Both the position numbers and the translations under genes were made by a program. 60,588 bases of DNA, from NCBI GenBank assembly GCA_001695595.3, contig MBPM02000216.1, positions 1 through 60,588 of the forward strand, read 5' to 3'. Below the pieces are notes generated by a model. That model saw only the letters and a list, made by a program, of their open reading frames with translations, did no database searches and was not told the DNA's origin. Positions within the stretch are counted from its first letter, which is position 1. Every line of letters begins with the position of its first letter. Below are positions 37,931 to 50,490 of the stretch, piece after piece. Source of the DNA: Plasmopara viticola. Lineage: Eukaryota; Oomycota; Peronosporomycetes; Peronosporales; Peronosporaceae.

Positions 37931-40630
37931 TGTGGCCGTACAACGTCTCAGTGCTCCAACAGAACGATTATACACTTCGTTGTTGCTCTTTTGCATCTGT
38001 GTATGTCTATAGCGAAAGAAAGGACTTATCTGTGGCCGAACAACGTCTCAGCGCTACCAACAGAATGCTCATTCACTTTGTTGTGGCTCTATCGCATATG
38101 TGCATGTCTAGAGCGATGGAAAGGACGTATCTGTGGCCGTACAACGTTTCCGCCGTCCAACAGAATGAGTATACACTTCGTTGTTGCTCTATCGCATCTG
38201 TGCATGTCTAGAGCGATAGAAAGGACGTATCTGTGGCCGTACAACGTCTCAGTGCTCCAACAGAACGATTATACACTTCGTTGTTGCTCTTTTGCATCTG
38301 TGTATGTCTATAGCGAAAGAAAGGACTTGTCTGTGGCCGTACAACGTCTCAGCGCTACAACAGAATGCTCATTCACTTTGTTGTTGCTCTATCGCATCTG
38401 TGCATGTCTAGAGCGATAGAAAGAACGTATCTGTGGCCGTACAACGTCTAAGTGCTCCAAAAGAACTTTTTATACACTTCGATGTGGCTCTATCGCATCT
38501 GTGCATGTCTAGAGCGAAAGCAAGGACGTATCTGTGGCCGTACAACGTTTCCGCCGTCCAACAGAATCAGTATACACTTCGCTGTGGCTCTATTACATCT
38601 GTGCATGTCTAGAGCGATAGAAACGACGTATCTGTGGCCGTACAACGTCTCAGCGCTCCAACAGAATGATTATACACTTCGTCGTGGATCTATTACATCT
38701 TTAAATGTCTATAGCGATATAAAGGACGTATCTTTGGCCGTACAACGTTTCCGCCGTCCAACAGAATGAGTATACACTTCGCTGTTGCTCTATTACATCT
38801 GTAAATGTCTAGAGCGATAGAAAGAACGTATCTGTGGCCGTACAACGTCTCAGCGCTCCAACGGAATGATTTTACACTTCGTCGTGGATCTATTTCATCT
38901 TTGAATGTCTATAGCGATATAAAGGATGTATCTGTGGCCGTACAACGTTTCCGCCGTACAACAGAATGAGTATACACTTCGCTGTGGCTCTATTACATCT
39001 GTAAATGTCTAGAGCGATAGAAAGGACGTATCTATGGCCATACAACGTCTCAGCGCTCCAACAGATTGATTATACACTTCGTCGTGGATCTGTTACATCT
39101 TATAATGTCTATAGCGATAGAAAGGACGTATCTGTGGCCGTACAATGTCTCAGCGATCCAACAGAAGAATTATCCACTTCGTTGTGACTCTATTGCATCT
39201 GTGCATGTCTACAGCGATAGAAAGGACGTATCTTTGGCAGTACGACGTCTCAGCGAACCAACAGACTTATTATACACTTCATTGTTGCGCTTTTGCATCT
39301 TTGCATGTCTAGAGCGATAGAAAGGACGTATCTGTGGCCGTACAACGTATCAGCGCTCCAACAGAATGCTTATACACTTTGTCGTGACTCTATTGCTTCT
39401 GTGCATGTCTAGAGCGATAGAAAGGACGTATCTTGGCCGTACAACGTCCCAGTGCTCCAACAGAATGACTATACACTTTGATGTGGCTCTATCGCATCTG
39501 TGCATGTCTAGAGCAAAAGAAGGACGTATCTGTGGCCGTACAACGTTTCCGCCGTCCAACAGAATGAGTATACACTTCGCTGTGGCTCTATTACATCTGT
39601 AAATGTCTAGAGCGATAAAAAGGACGTATCTGTGGCCGTACAACGTCTAAGTGCTCCAACAGATTGTTTATACACTTCGGCGTGGATCTAATATATCTTT
39701 GAATGTCTATAGCGATAGAAAGGACGTATCTGTGGCCGTACAATGTCTCAGCGATCCAACAGAAGTATCATACACTTCGTTGTGGCTCTATCGCATCTGT
39801 GCATGTCTAGAGCGATAGAAAGGACGTATCTTTGGCCGTACAACGTCCCAGCGCTCCAACAGAATGATTATACACTTCGATGTGGCTCTATCGTATCTGT
39901 GCATGTCTAGAGCGAAAGAAACGACGTATCTGTGGCCGTACAACGTTTCCGCCGTCCAACAGAATCAGTATACACTTCGCTGTGGCTCTATTACATCTGT
40001 GCATGTCTAGAGCGATAGAAACGACGTATCTGTGGCCGTACAACGTCTCAGCGCTCCAACAGAATGATTATACACTTCGTCGTGGATCTATTACATCTTT
40101 AAATGTCTATAGCGATATAAAGGACGTATCTTTGGCCGTACAACGTTTCCGCCGTCCAACAGAATGAGTATACACTTCGCTGTTGCTCTATTACATCTGT
40201 TAATGTCTAGAGCGATAGAAAGGACGTATCTGTGGCCGTACAACGTCTCAGCGCTCCAACGGAATGATTATACACTTCGTCGTGGATCTATTACATCTTT
40301 GAATGTCTATAGCGATATAAAGGATGTATCTGTGGCCGTACAACGTTTCCGCCGTACAACAGAATGAGTATACACTTCGCTGTGGCTCTATTACATCTGT
40401 AAATGTCTAGAGCGATAGAAAGGACGTATCTATGGCCATACAACGTCTCAGCGCTCCAACAGATTGATTATACACTTCGTCGTGGATCTGTTACATCTTA
40501 GAATGTGTATAGCGATAAAAAGGACGTATCTGTGGCCGTACAATGTCTTAGCGATCCAACAGAAGAATTATACACTTCGTTGTGACTCTATTGCATCTGT
40601 GCATGTCTACAGCGATAGAAAGGACGTATC
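37931..40630 (+). repeat. 27-mer HOR (2.7 kb), copy 1
   Basis: The unit begins with CTCAGTGCTCCAACAGAACG, runs through GTATGTCTATAGCGAAAG, GGCCGAACAACG and ATGCTCATTCACTTTG subtypes, and ends in GACTCTATTGCATCTGTGCA with CTACAGCG. GTGGCCGAAC is at 38,031 here and 40,731 in the next copy, an offset of 2,700 bp. This copy is nearly free of private indels. Confidence 0.88.
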
Positions 40631-43325
40631 TGTGGCCGTACAACGTCTCAGTGCTCCAACAGAACGATTATACACTTCGTTGTTGCTCTTTTGCATCTGT
40701 GTATGTCTAATAGCGAAAGAAAGGACTATCTGTGGCCGAACAACGTCTCAGCGCTACAACAGAATGCTCATTCACTTTGTTGTGGCTCTATCGCATATGT
40801 GCATGTCTAGAGCGATGGAAAGGACGTATCTGTGGCCGTACAACGTTTCCGCCGTCCAACAGAATGAGTATTACACTCGTTGTTGCTCTATCGCATCTGT
40901 GCATGTCTAGAGCGATAGAAAGGACGTATCTGTGGCCGTACAACGTCTCAGTGCTCCAACAGAACGATTATACACTTCGTTGTTGCTCTTTTGCATCTGT
41001 GTATGTCTATAGCGAAAGAAAGGACTTGTCTGTGGCCGTACAACGTCTCAGCGCTACAACAGAATGCTCATTCACTTGTTGTTGCTCTATCGCATCTGTG
41101 CATGTCTAGAGCGATAGAAAGAACGTATCTGTGGCCGTACAACGTCTAAGTGCTCCAAAAGAACTTTTTATACACTTCGATGTGGCTCTATCGCATCTGT
41201 GCATGTCTAGAGCGAAAGCAAGGACGTATCTGTGGCCGTACAACGTTCGCCGCGTCCAACAGAATCAGTATACACTTCGCTGTGGCTCTATTACATCTGT
41301 GCATGTCTAGAGCGATAGAAAGGACGTATCTGTGGCCGTACAACGTCTCAGCGCTCCAACAGAATGATTATACACTTCGTCGTGGATCTATTACATCTTT
41401 GAATGTCTATAGCGATATAAAGGACGTATCTGTGGCCGTACAACGTTTCCGCCGTCCAACAGAATGAGTATACACTTCGCTGTTGCTCTATTACATCTGT
41501 AAATGTCTAGAGCGATAGAAAGAACGTATCTGTGGCCGTACAACGTCTCAGCGCTCCAACGGAATGATTTTACACTTCGTCGTGGATCTATTTCATCTTG
41601 AATGTCTATAGCGATATAAAGGATGTATCTGTGGCCGTACAACGTTTCCGCCGTACAACAGAATGAGTATACACTTCGCTGTGGCTCTATTACATCTGTA
41701 AATGTCTAGAGCGATAGAAAGGACGTATCTATGGCCATACAACGTCTCAGCGCTCCAACAGATTGATTATACACTTCGTCGTGGATCTGTTACATCTTAT
41801 AATGTCTATAGCGATAGAAAGGACGTATCTGTGGCCGTACAATGTCTCAGCGATCCAACAGAAGAATTATCCACTTCGTTGTGACTCTATTGCATCTGTG
41901 CATGTCTACAGCGATAGAAAGGACGTATCTTTGGCAGTACGACGTCTCAGCGAACCAACAGACTTATTATACACTTCATTGTTGCGCTTTTGCATCTTTG
42001 CATGTCTAGAGCGATAGAAAGGACGTATCTGTGGCCGTACAACGTATCAGCGCTCCAACAGAATGCTTATACACTTTGTCGTGACTCTATTGCTTCTGTG
42101 CATGTCTAGAGCGATAGAAAGGACGTATCTTTGGCCGTACAACGTCCCAGTGCTCCAACAGAATGACTATACACTTTGATGTGGCTCTATCGCATCTGTG
42201 CATGTCTAGAGCAAAAGAAGGACGTATCTGTGGCCGTACAACGTTTCCCGTCCAACAGAATGAGTATACACTTCGCTGTGGCTCTATTACATCTGTAAAT
42301 GTCTAGAGCGATAAAAAGGACGTATCTGTGGCCGTACAACGTCTAAGTGCTCCAACAGATTGTTTATACACTTCGGCGTGGATCTAATATATCTTTGAAT
42401 GTCTATAGCGATAGAAAGGACGTATCTGTGGCCGTACAATGTCTCAGCGATCCAACAGAAGTATCATACACTTCGTTGTGGCTCTATCGCATCTGTGCAT
42501 GTCTAGAGCGATAGAAAGGACGTATCTTTGGCCGTACAACGTCCCAGCGCTCCAACAGAATGATTATACACTTCGATGTGGCTCTATCGTATCTGTGCAT
42601 GTCTAGAGCGAAAGAAACGACGTATCTGTGGCCGTACAACGTTTCCGCCGTCCAACAGAATCAGTATACACTTCGCTGTGGCTCTATTACATCTGTGCAT
42701 GTCTAGAGCGATAGAAACGACGTATCTGTGGCCGTACAACGTCTCAGCGCTCCAACAGAATGATTATACACTTCGTCGTGGATCTATTACATCTTTAAAT
42801 GTCTATAGCGATATAAAGGACGTATCTTTGGCCGTACAACGTTTCCGCCGTCCAACAGAATGAGTATACACTTCGCTGTTGCTCTATTACATCTGTTAAT
42901 GTCTAGAGCGATAGAAAGGACGTACTGTGGCCGTACAACGTCTCAGCGCTCCAACGGAATGATTATACACTTCGTCGTGGATCTATTACATCTTTGAATG
43001 TCTATAGCGATATAAAGGATGTATCTGTGGCCGTACAACGTTTCCGCCGTACAACAGAATGAGTATACACTTCGCTGTGGCTCTATTACATCTGTAAATG
43101 TCTAGAGCGATAGAAAGGACGTATCTATGGCCATACAACGTCTCAGCGCTCCAACAGATTGATTATACACTTCGTCGTGGATCTGTTTACATCTTAGAAT
43201 GTGTATAGCGATAAAAAGGACGTATCTGTGCCGTACAATGTCTTAGCGATCAACAGAAGAAATTATACACTTCGTTGTGACTCTATTGCATCTGTGCATG
43301 TCTACAGCGATAGAAAGGACGTATC
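40631..43325 (+). repeat. 27-mer HOR (2.7 kb), copy 2, indel-rich
   Basis: Repeats 37,931-40,630 in order, but has many private 1-3 base indels absent from copy 1: GTCTAATAGCG, GGACTATC, GAGTATTACACTCG, CGTTCGCCGCGTCC, CGTTTCCCGTCC, CGTACTGTGG, CTGTTTACATC, CTGTGCCGTAC and GATCAACAGAAGAAATT. Several are compensating pairs. This looks more like consensus error in ambiguously mapped reads than natural decay. Confidence 0.85.
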
Positions 43326-44138
43326 TGTGGCCGTACAACGTATCAGCGCTCCAACAGAATGCTTATACACTTCGTCGTGACTCTATTGCTTCTGTGCATG
43401 TCTAGAGCGATAGAAAGGACGTATCTTTGGCCGTACAACGTCCCAGTGCTCCAACAGAATGACTATACACTTTGATGTGGCTCTATCGCATCTGTGCATG
43501 TCTAGAGCGAAAGAAAGGACGTATCTGTGGCCGTACAACGTTTCCGCCGTCCAACAGAATGAGTATACACTTCGCTGTGGCTCTATTACATCTGTAAATG
43601 TCTAAAGCGATAAAAAGGACGTATCTGTGGCCGTACAACGTCTAAGTGCTCCAACAGATTGTTTATACACTTCGGCGTGGATCTAATATATCTTTGAATG
43701 TCTATAGCGATAGAAAGGACGTATCTGTGGCCGTACAATGTCTCAGCGATCCAACAGAAGTATCATACACTTCGTTGTGGCTCTATCGCATCTGTGCATG
43801 TCTAGAGCGATAGAAAGGACGTATCTTTGGCCGTACAACGTCCCAGCGCTCCAACAGAATGATTATACACTTCGATGTGGCTCTATCGCATCTGTGCATG
43901 TCTAGAGCGAAAGAAACGACGTATCTGTGGCCGTACAACGTTTCCGCCGTCCAACAGAATCAGTATACACTTCGCTGTGGCTCTATTACATCTGTGCATG
44001 TCTAGAGCGATAGAAACGACGTATCTGTGGCCGTACAACGTCTCAGCGCTCCAACAGAATGATTATACACTTCGTCGTGGATCTATTACATCTTTAAATG
44101 TCTATAGCGATAATAAGGACGTATCTGTGGCCGTAAAA
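43326..44138 (+). repeat. Partial 13-mer copy following the 27-mers
   Basis: Matches the middle of the 27-mer (42,030 onward) at an offset of about 1,296-1,299 bp. The marker TACAACGTATCAGCGCTCC is at 42,038 and 43,334. It leads into the 12-mer pair. Confidence 0.8.
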
Positions 44139-45341
44139 CGTTTCCGCCGTACAACAGAATGAGTATACACTTCGATGTGGCTCTATTACATCTGTAAATG
44201 TCTAGAGCGATAGAAAGGACGTATCTATGGCCATACAACGTCTCAGCGCTCCAACAGATTGATTATACACTTCGTCGTGGATCTGTTACATCTTAGAATG
44301 TCTATAGCGATAGAAAGGACGTATCTGTGGCCGTACAATGTCTCAGCGATCCAACAGAAGAATTATACACTTCGTTGTGACTCTATTGCATCTGTGCATG
44401 TCTACAGCGATAGAAAGGACGTAGCTTTGGCAGTACAACGTCTCAGCGAACCAACAGACTTATTATACACTTCATTGTTGCGCTTTTGCATCTTTGCATG
44501 TCTAGAGCGATAGAAAGGACGTATCTGTGGCCGTACAACGTATCAGCGCTCCAACAGAATGCTTATACACTTCGTCGTGACTCTATTGCTTCTGTGCATG
44601 TCTAGAGCGATAGAAAGGACGTATCTTTGGCCGTACAACGTCCAGTGCTCCAACAGAATGACTATACACTTTGATGTGGCTCTATCGCATCTGTGCATGT
44701 CTAGAGCGAAAGAAAGGACGTATCTGTGGCCGTACAACGTTTCCGCCGTCCAACAGAATGAGTATACACTTCGCTGTGGCTCTATTACATCTGTAAATGT
44801 CTAGAGCGATAAAAAATACGTATCTGTGGCCGTGCAACGTCTAAGTGCTCCAACAGATTGTTTATACACTTCGGCGTGGATCTAATATATATCTGAGAAT
44901 GTCTATAGCGATAGAAAGGACGTATCTGTGGCCGTACAATGTCTCAGCGATCCAACAGAAGTATCATACACTTCGTTGTGGCTCTATCGCATCTGCGATA
45001 GAAAGGACGTATCTTTGGCCGTACAACGTCCCAGCGCTCCAACAGAATGATTATACACTTCGATGTGGCTCTATTGCATCTGTGCATGTCTAGAGCGAAA
45101 GCAAGGACGTATCTGTGGCCGTACAACGTTTCCGCCGTCCAACAGAATCAGTATACACTTCGCTGTGGCTCTATTACATCTGTGCATGTCTAGAGCGATA
45201 GAAGGACGTATCTGTGGCCGTACAACGTCTCAGCGCTCCAACAGAATGATTATACACTTCGTCGTGGATCTATTACATCTTTAAATGTCTATAGCGATAT
45301 AAAGGATGTATCTGTGGCCGTACAACGTTTCCGCCGTACAA
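44139..45341 (+). repeat. 12-mer HOR, copy 1
   Basis: Begins at CGTTTCCGCCGTACAACAG and repeats at 45,342, a period of about 1,203 bp. It contains a 13-bp deletion that fuses GCATCTG to CGATAGAAAGG at 44,991-45,001. It also shares CGTGCAACGTCTAAG and TCTAATATATATCTGAGAA with copy 2. Confidence 0.88.
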
Positions 45342-45352
45342 CGTTTCCGCCG
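45321..45352 (+). repeat. 16-bp tandem micro-duplication at the 12-mer seam
   Basis: TACAACGTTTCCGCCG occurs twice in direct succession (45,321-45,336 and 45,337-45,352) and nowhere else in the window as a doublet. It sits on the boundary between the two 12-mer copies. Confidence 0.92.
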
Positions 45353-46522
45353 TACAACAGAATGAGTATACACTTCGCTGTGGCTCTATTACATCTGTAA
45401 ATGTCTAGAGCGATAGAAAGGACGTATCTATGGCCATACAACGTCTCAGCGCTCCAACAGATTGATTATACACTTCGTCGTGGATCTGTTACATCTTAGA
45501 ATGTCTATAGCGATAGAAAGGACGTATCTGTGGCCGTACAATGTCTCAGCGATCCAACAGAAGAATTATCCACTTCGTTGTGACTCTATTGCATCTGTGC
45601 ATGTCTACAGCGATAGAAAGGACGTAGCTTTGGCAGTACAACGTCTTAGCGAACCAACAGACTTATTATACACTTCATTGTTGCGCTTTTGCATCTTTGC
45701 ATGTCTAGAGCGATAGAAAGGACGTATCTGTGGCCGTACAACGTATCAGCGCTCCAACAGAATGCTTATACACTTCGTCGTGACTCTATTGCTTCTGTGC
45801 ATGTCTAGAGCGATAGAAAGGACGTATCTTTGGCCGTACAACGTCCCAGTGCTCCAACAGAATGACTATACACTTTGATGTGGCTCTATCGCATCTGTGC
45901 ATGTCTAGAGCGAAAGAAAGGACGTATCTGTGGCCGTACAACGTTTCCGCCGTCCAACAGAATGAGTATACACTTCGCTGTGGCTCTATTACATCTGTAA
46001 ATGTCTAGAGCGATAAAAAATACGTATCTGTGGCCGTGCAACGTCTAAGTGCTCCAACAGATTGTTTATACACTTCGGCGTGGATCTAATATATATCTGA
46101 GAATGTCTATAGCGATAGAAAGGACGTATCTGTGGCCGTACAATGTCTCAGCGATCCAACAGAAGTATCATACACTTCGTTGTGGCTCTATCGCATCTGC
46201 GATAGAAAGGACGTATCTTTGGCCGTACAACGTCCCAGCGCTCCAACAGAATGATTATACACTTCGATGTGGCTCTATTGCATCTGTGCATGTCTAGAGC
46301 GAAAGCAAGGACGTATCTGTGGCCGTACAACGTTTCCGCCGTCCAACAGAATCAGTATACACTTCGCTGTGGCTCTATTACATCTGTGCATGTCTAGAGC
46401 GATAGAAACGACGTATCTGTGGCCGTACAACGTCTCAGCGCTCCAACAGAATGATTATACACTTCGTCGTGGATCTATTACATCTTTAAATGTCTATAGC
46501 GATATAAAGGATGTATCTGTGG
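45342..46522 (+). repeat. 12-mer HOR, copy 2
   Basis: Second copy of 44,139-45,341 with the same 13-bp deletion (46,194-46,204) and the same rare variants. It ends where the duplicated block starting at 46,523 begins. Confidence 0.87.
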
Positions 46523-49095
46523 CCGTACAACGTTTCCGCCGTCCAACAGAATGAGTATACACTTCGCTGTGGCTCTATTACATCTGTGCATGTCTAGAGC
46601 GATAGAAACGACGTATCTGTGGCCGTACAACGTCTCAGCGCTCCAACAGAATGATTATACACTTCGTCGTGGATCTATTACATCTTTAAATGTCTATAGC
46701 GATATAAAGGACGTATCTTTGGCCGTACAACGTTTCCGCCGTCCAACAGAATAAGTATACACTTCATTGTTGCGCTTTTGCATCTTTGCATGTCTAGAGC
46801 GATAGAAAGGACGTATCTGTGGCCGTACAACGTATCAGCGCTCCAACAGAATGCTTATACACTTCGTCGTGACTCTATTGCTTCTGTGCATGTCTAGAGC
46901 GATAGAAAGGAAGTATCTTTGGCCGTACAACGTCCCAGTGCTCCAACAGAATGACTATACACTTTGATGTGGCTCTATCGCGTCTAGAGCGAAAGAAAGG
47001 ACGTATCTGTGGCCGTACAACGTTTCCGCCGTCCAACAGAATGAGTATACACTTCGCTGTGGCTCTATTACATCTGTAAATGTCTAGAGCGATAGAAAGG
47101 ACGTATCTGTGGCCGTACAACGTCTCAGCGCTCCAACAGATTGTTTATACACTTCGGCGTGGATCTAATATATCTTTGAATGTCTATAGCGATAGAAAGG
47201 ACGTATCTGTGGCCGTAAAATGTCTCAGCGATCCAACAGAAGTATCATACACTTCGTTGTGGCTCTATCGCATCTGTGCATGTCTAGAGCGATAGAAAGG
47301 ACGTATCTTTGGCCGTATAATGTCTCAGCGATCCAACTGAAGTATTATACACTTCGTTGTGGCTCTATCGCATCTTTGCATGTCTACAGCGATAGGAAGG
47401 ACGTATTTGTGGCTGTACAACGTCTCAGCCGTCCAACAGAATGAGAATACACTTCGTTGTGGCACTATTACATCTGTAAATGTCTAGAGCGATAGAAAGG
47501 ACGTATCTGTGGCCGTACAACGTCTCAGCGCTCCAACAGAATGATTACACACTTCGTCGTGGATCTATTACATCTTTGAATGTCTATAGCGATAGAAAGG
47601 ACGTATCTGTGGCCGTATAATGTCTCAGCGATCCAACTGAAGTATTATACACTTCGTTGTGGCTCTATCGCATCTTTGCATGTCTACAGCGATAGAAAGG
47701 ACGTATCTATGGCCGTACAACGTCTCAGTGCTCCAACAGACTTATTATACACTTCGATGTGGCTATATCGCATCTTTGCATGTCTAGAGCGAAAGAAAGG
47801 ACGTATTTTTGGCCGTACAACGTCTCAGCGCTCCAACAGAATGATTATACACTTCGTCGTGGCTCTATTACATCTGTGCATGTCTAGAACGATAGAAAAG
47901 ACGTATCTTTGGCCGTACAACGTCCCAGTGCTCCAACAGAATGATTATACACTTCGATGTGGCTCTATCGCTTCTGTGCATGTTAAAGCGAAACAAAGGA
48001 CGTTTCTGTGGCCGTACAACGTTTCAACCGTCCAACAGAATGAGTATACACTTCGCTGTGGCTCTATTACATCTGTAAATGTCTAGAGCGATTGGACGGA
48101 CGTATCTTTGGCCATACAACGTCCCAGCGGTCCAACCGAATGATTATACACTTCGTCGTGGATCTATTACATCTTTGAATGTTTAGCGATAGAAAGGACG
48201 TATCTGTGGCCGAACAATGTCTCAGCGATCCAACAGAAGTATTATATACTTCGTTGTGGATCTATTACATCTTTGAATGTCTATAGCGATAGAATGGACG
48301 TATTTTTGGACGTACAACGTCTCAGCGCTCCAACAGAATAATTATGCACTTCTTTGTGGCTCTTTTGCATCTTTGCATGTCTAGAACGATAGAAAGGACG
48401 TATCTGTGGCCGTACAACGTCTCAGCCATCCAACAGAATGATTAAACACTTCGTTGGGGCTCTTTTGCATCTGTGCATGTCTAGAGCGATGGAAAGGACG
48501 TATTTTTGGACGTACAACGTCTCAGCCGTCCAACAGAATGATTATACACTTCGTTGGGGCTCTATTGCATTTGTGCATGTCTAGAGCGATAGAAAGGACG
48601 TATCTGTGGCCGTACAATGTCTCAGCGCTCCAACAGAATGATTACACACTTCGTCGTAGATCTATTACATCTTTGAATGACTATAGCGATAGAATGGACG
48701 TATCTTTGGCCGTACAACGTCTCAGCTATCCAACAGAGTGATTTAAACTTCGTTGTTGCTCTTTTGCATCTGTGCATGTCTAGAGCGATAGAAAGGACGT
48801 ATTTTTGGCCGTACAACGTCTCAGCCGTCCAACAGAATGAGTATACATTTCGTTGTGGCTCTATTACATCTGTAAATGTCTAGAGCGATATAAAGGACCT
48901 ATCTGTGACCGTACAACGTCTCAGCGCTCCAACAGAATGATTATACACTTCGTCGTGGATCTATTACATCTTTGAATGTCTATAGCGATAATAAGGACGT
49001 ATCTGTGGCCGTAAAACGTTTCCGCCGTCCAACAGAATGAGTATACACTTCGCTGTGGCTCTATTACATCTGTAAATGTCTAGAGCGATAGAAAG
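46523..49095 (+). repeat. 2.57-kb duplicated block, copy 1
   Basis: Matches 50,491-53,065 at an offset of 3,968-3,978 bp. The offset steps by 10 bp because this copy has a private deletion at 46,980 (CTATCGCGTCTAGAGCG). Shared markers are TACAACGTATCAG (46,826), TTGTTTATACACTTCGGCG, GGCTGTACAACG (47,411), TTCAACCGTCC, CGATTGGACGG and GATGGAAAGGACGTATTTTT. The copies part after about 49,095. Confidence 0.9.
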
Positions 49096-50490
49096 GACGT
49101 ATCTATGGCCATACAACGTCTCAGCGCTCCAACAGATTGATTATACACTTTGTCGTGGATCTGTTACATCTTAGAATGTCTATAGCGATAGAAAGGACGT
49201 ATCTGTGGCCGTACAATGTCTCAGCGATCCAACAGAAGAATTATCCACTTCGTTGTGACTCTATTGCATCTGTGCATGTCTACAGCGATAGAAAGGACGT
49301 AGCTTTGGCAGTACAACGTCTCAGCGAACCAACAGACTTATTATACACTTCATTGTTGCGCTTTTGCATCTTTGCATGTCTAGAGCGATAGAAAGGACGT
49401 ATCTGTGGCCGTACAACGTATCAGCGCTCCAACATAATGCTTATACACTTCGTCGTGACTCTATTGCTTCTGTGCATGTCTAGAGCGATAGAAAGGACGT
49501 ATCTTTGGCCGTACAACGTCCCAGTGCTCCAACAGAATGACTATACACTTTGATGTGGCTCTATCGCATCTGTGCATGTTTAGAGCGAAAGAAACGACGT
49601 ATCTGTGGCCGTACAACGTTTCCGCCGTCCAACAGAATGAGTATACACTTCGCTGTGGCTCTATACATCTGTAAATGTCTAGAGCGATAAAAAGGACGTA
49701 TCTGTGGCCGTACAACGTCTAAGTGCTCCAACAGATTGTTTATACACTTCGGCGTGGATCTAATATATCTTTGAATGTCTATAGCGATAGAAAGGACGTA
49801 TCTGTGGCCGTACAATGTCTCAGCGATCCAACAGAAGTATCATACACTTCGTTGTGGCTCTATCGCATCTGTGCATGTCTAGAGCGATAGAAAGGACGTA
49901 TCTTTGGCCGTACAACGTCCCAGCGCTCCAACAGAATGATTATACACTTCGATGTGGCTCTATCGCATCTGTGCATGTCTAGAGCGAAAGAAACGACGTA
50001 TCTGTGGCCGTACAACGTTTCCGCCGTCCAACAGAATCAGTATACACTTCGCTGTGGCTCTATTACATCTGTGCATGTCTAGAGCGATAGAAACGACGTA
50101 TCTGTGGCCGTACAACGTCTCAGCGCTCCAACAGAATGATTATACACTTCGTCGTGGATCTATTACATCTTTAAATGTCTATAGCGATATAAAGGACGTA
50201 TCTTTGGCCGTACAACGTTTCCGCCGTCCAACAGAATGAGTATACACTTCATTGTTGCGCTTTTGCATCTTTGCATGTCTAGAGCGATAGAAAGGACGTA
50301 TCTGTGGCCGTACAACGTATCAGCGCTCCAACAGAATGCTTATACACTTCGTCGTGACTCTATTGCTTCTGTGCATGTCTAGAGCGATAGAAAGGAAGTA
50401 TCTTTGGCCGTACAACGTCCCAGTGCTCCAACAGAATGACTATACACTTTGATGTGGCTTTATTGCATCTGTGCATGTCTAGAGCGAAAG
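49096..50490 (+). repeat. Spacer array between the duplicated blocks
   Basis: About 14 units related to 44.2-46.7 kb; for example, 49,137-49,391 closely resembles 45,462-45,716. TACAACGTATCAG markers are at 49,412 and 50,311, a 9-mer spacing of 899 bp. The last unit is truncated at 50,490. Confidence 0.82.
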
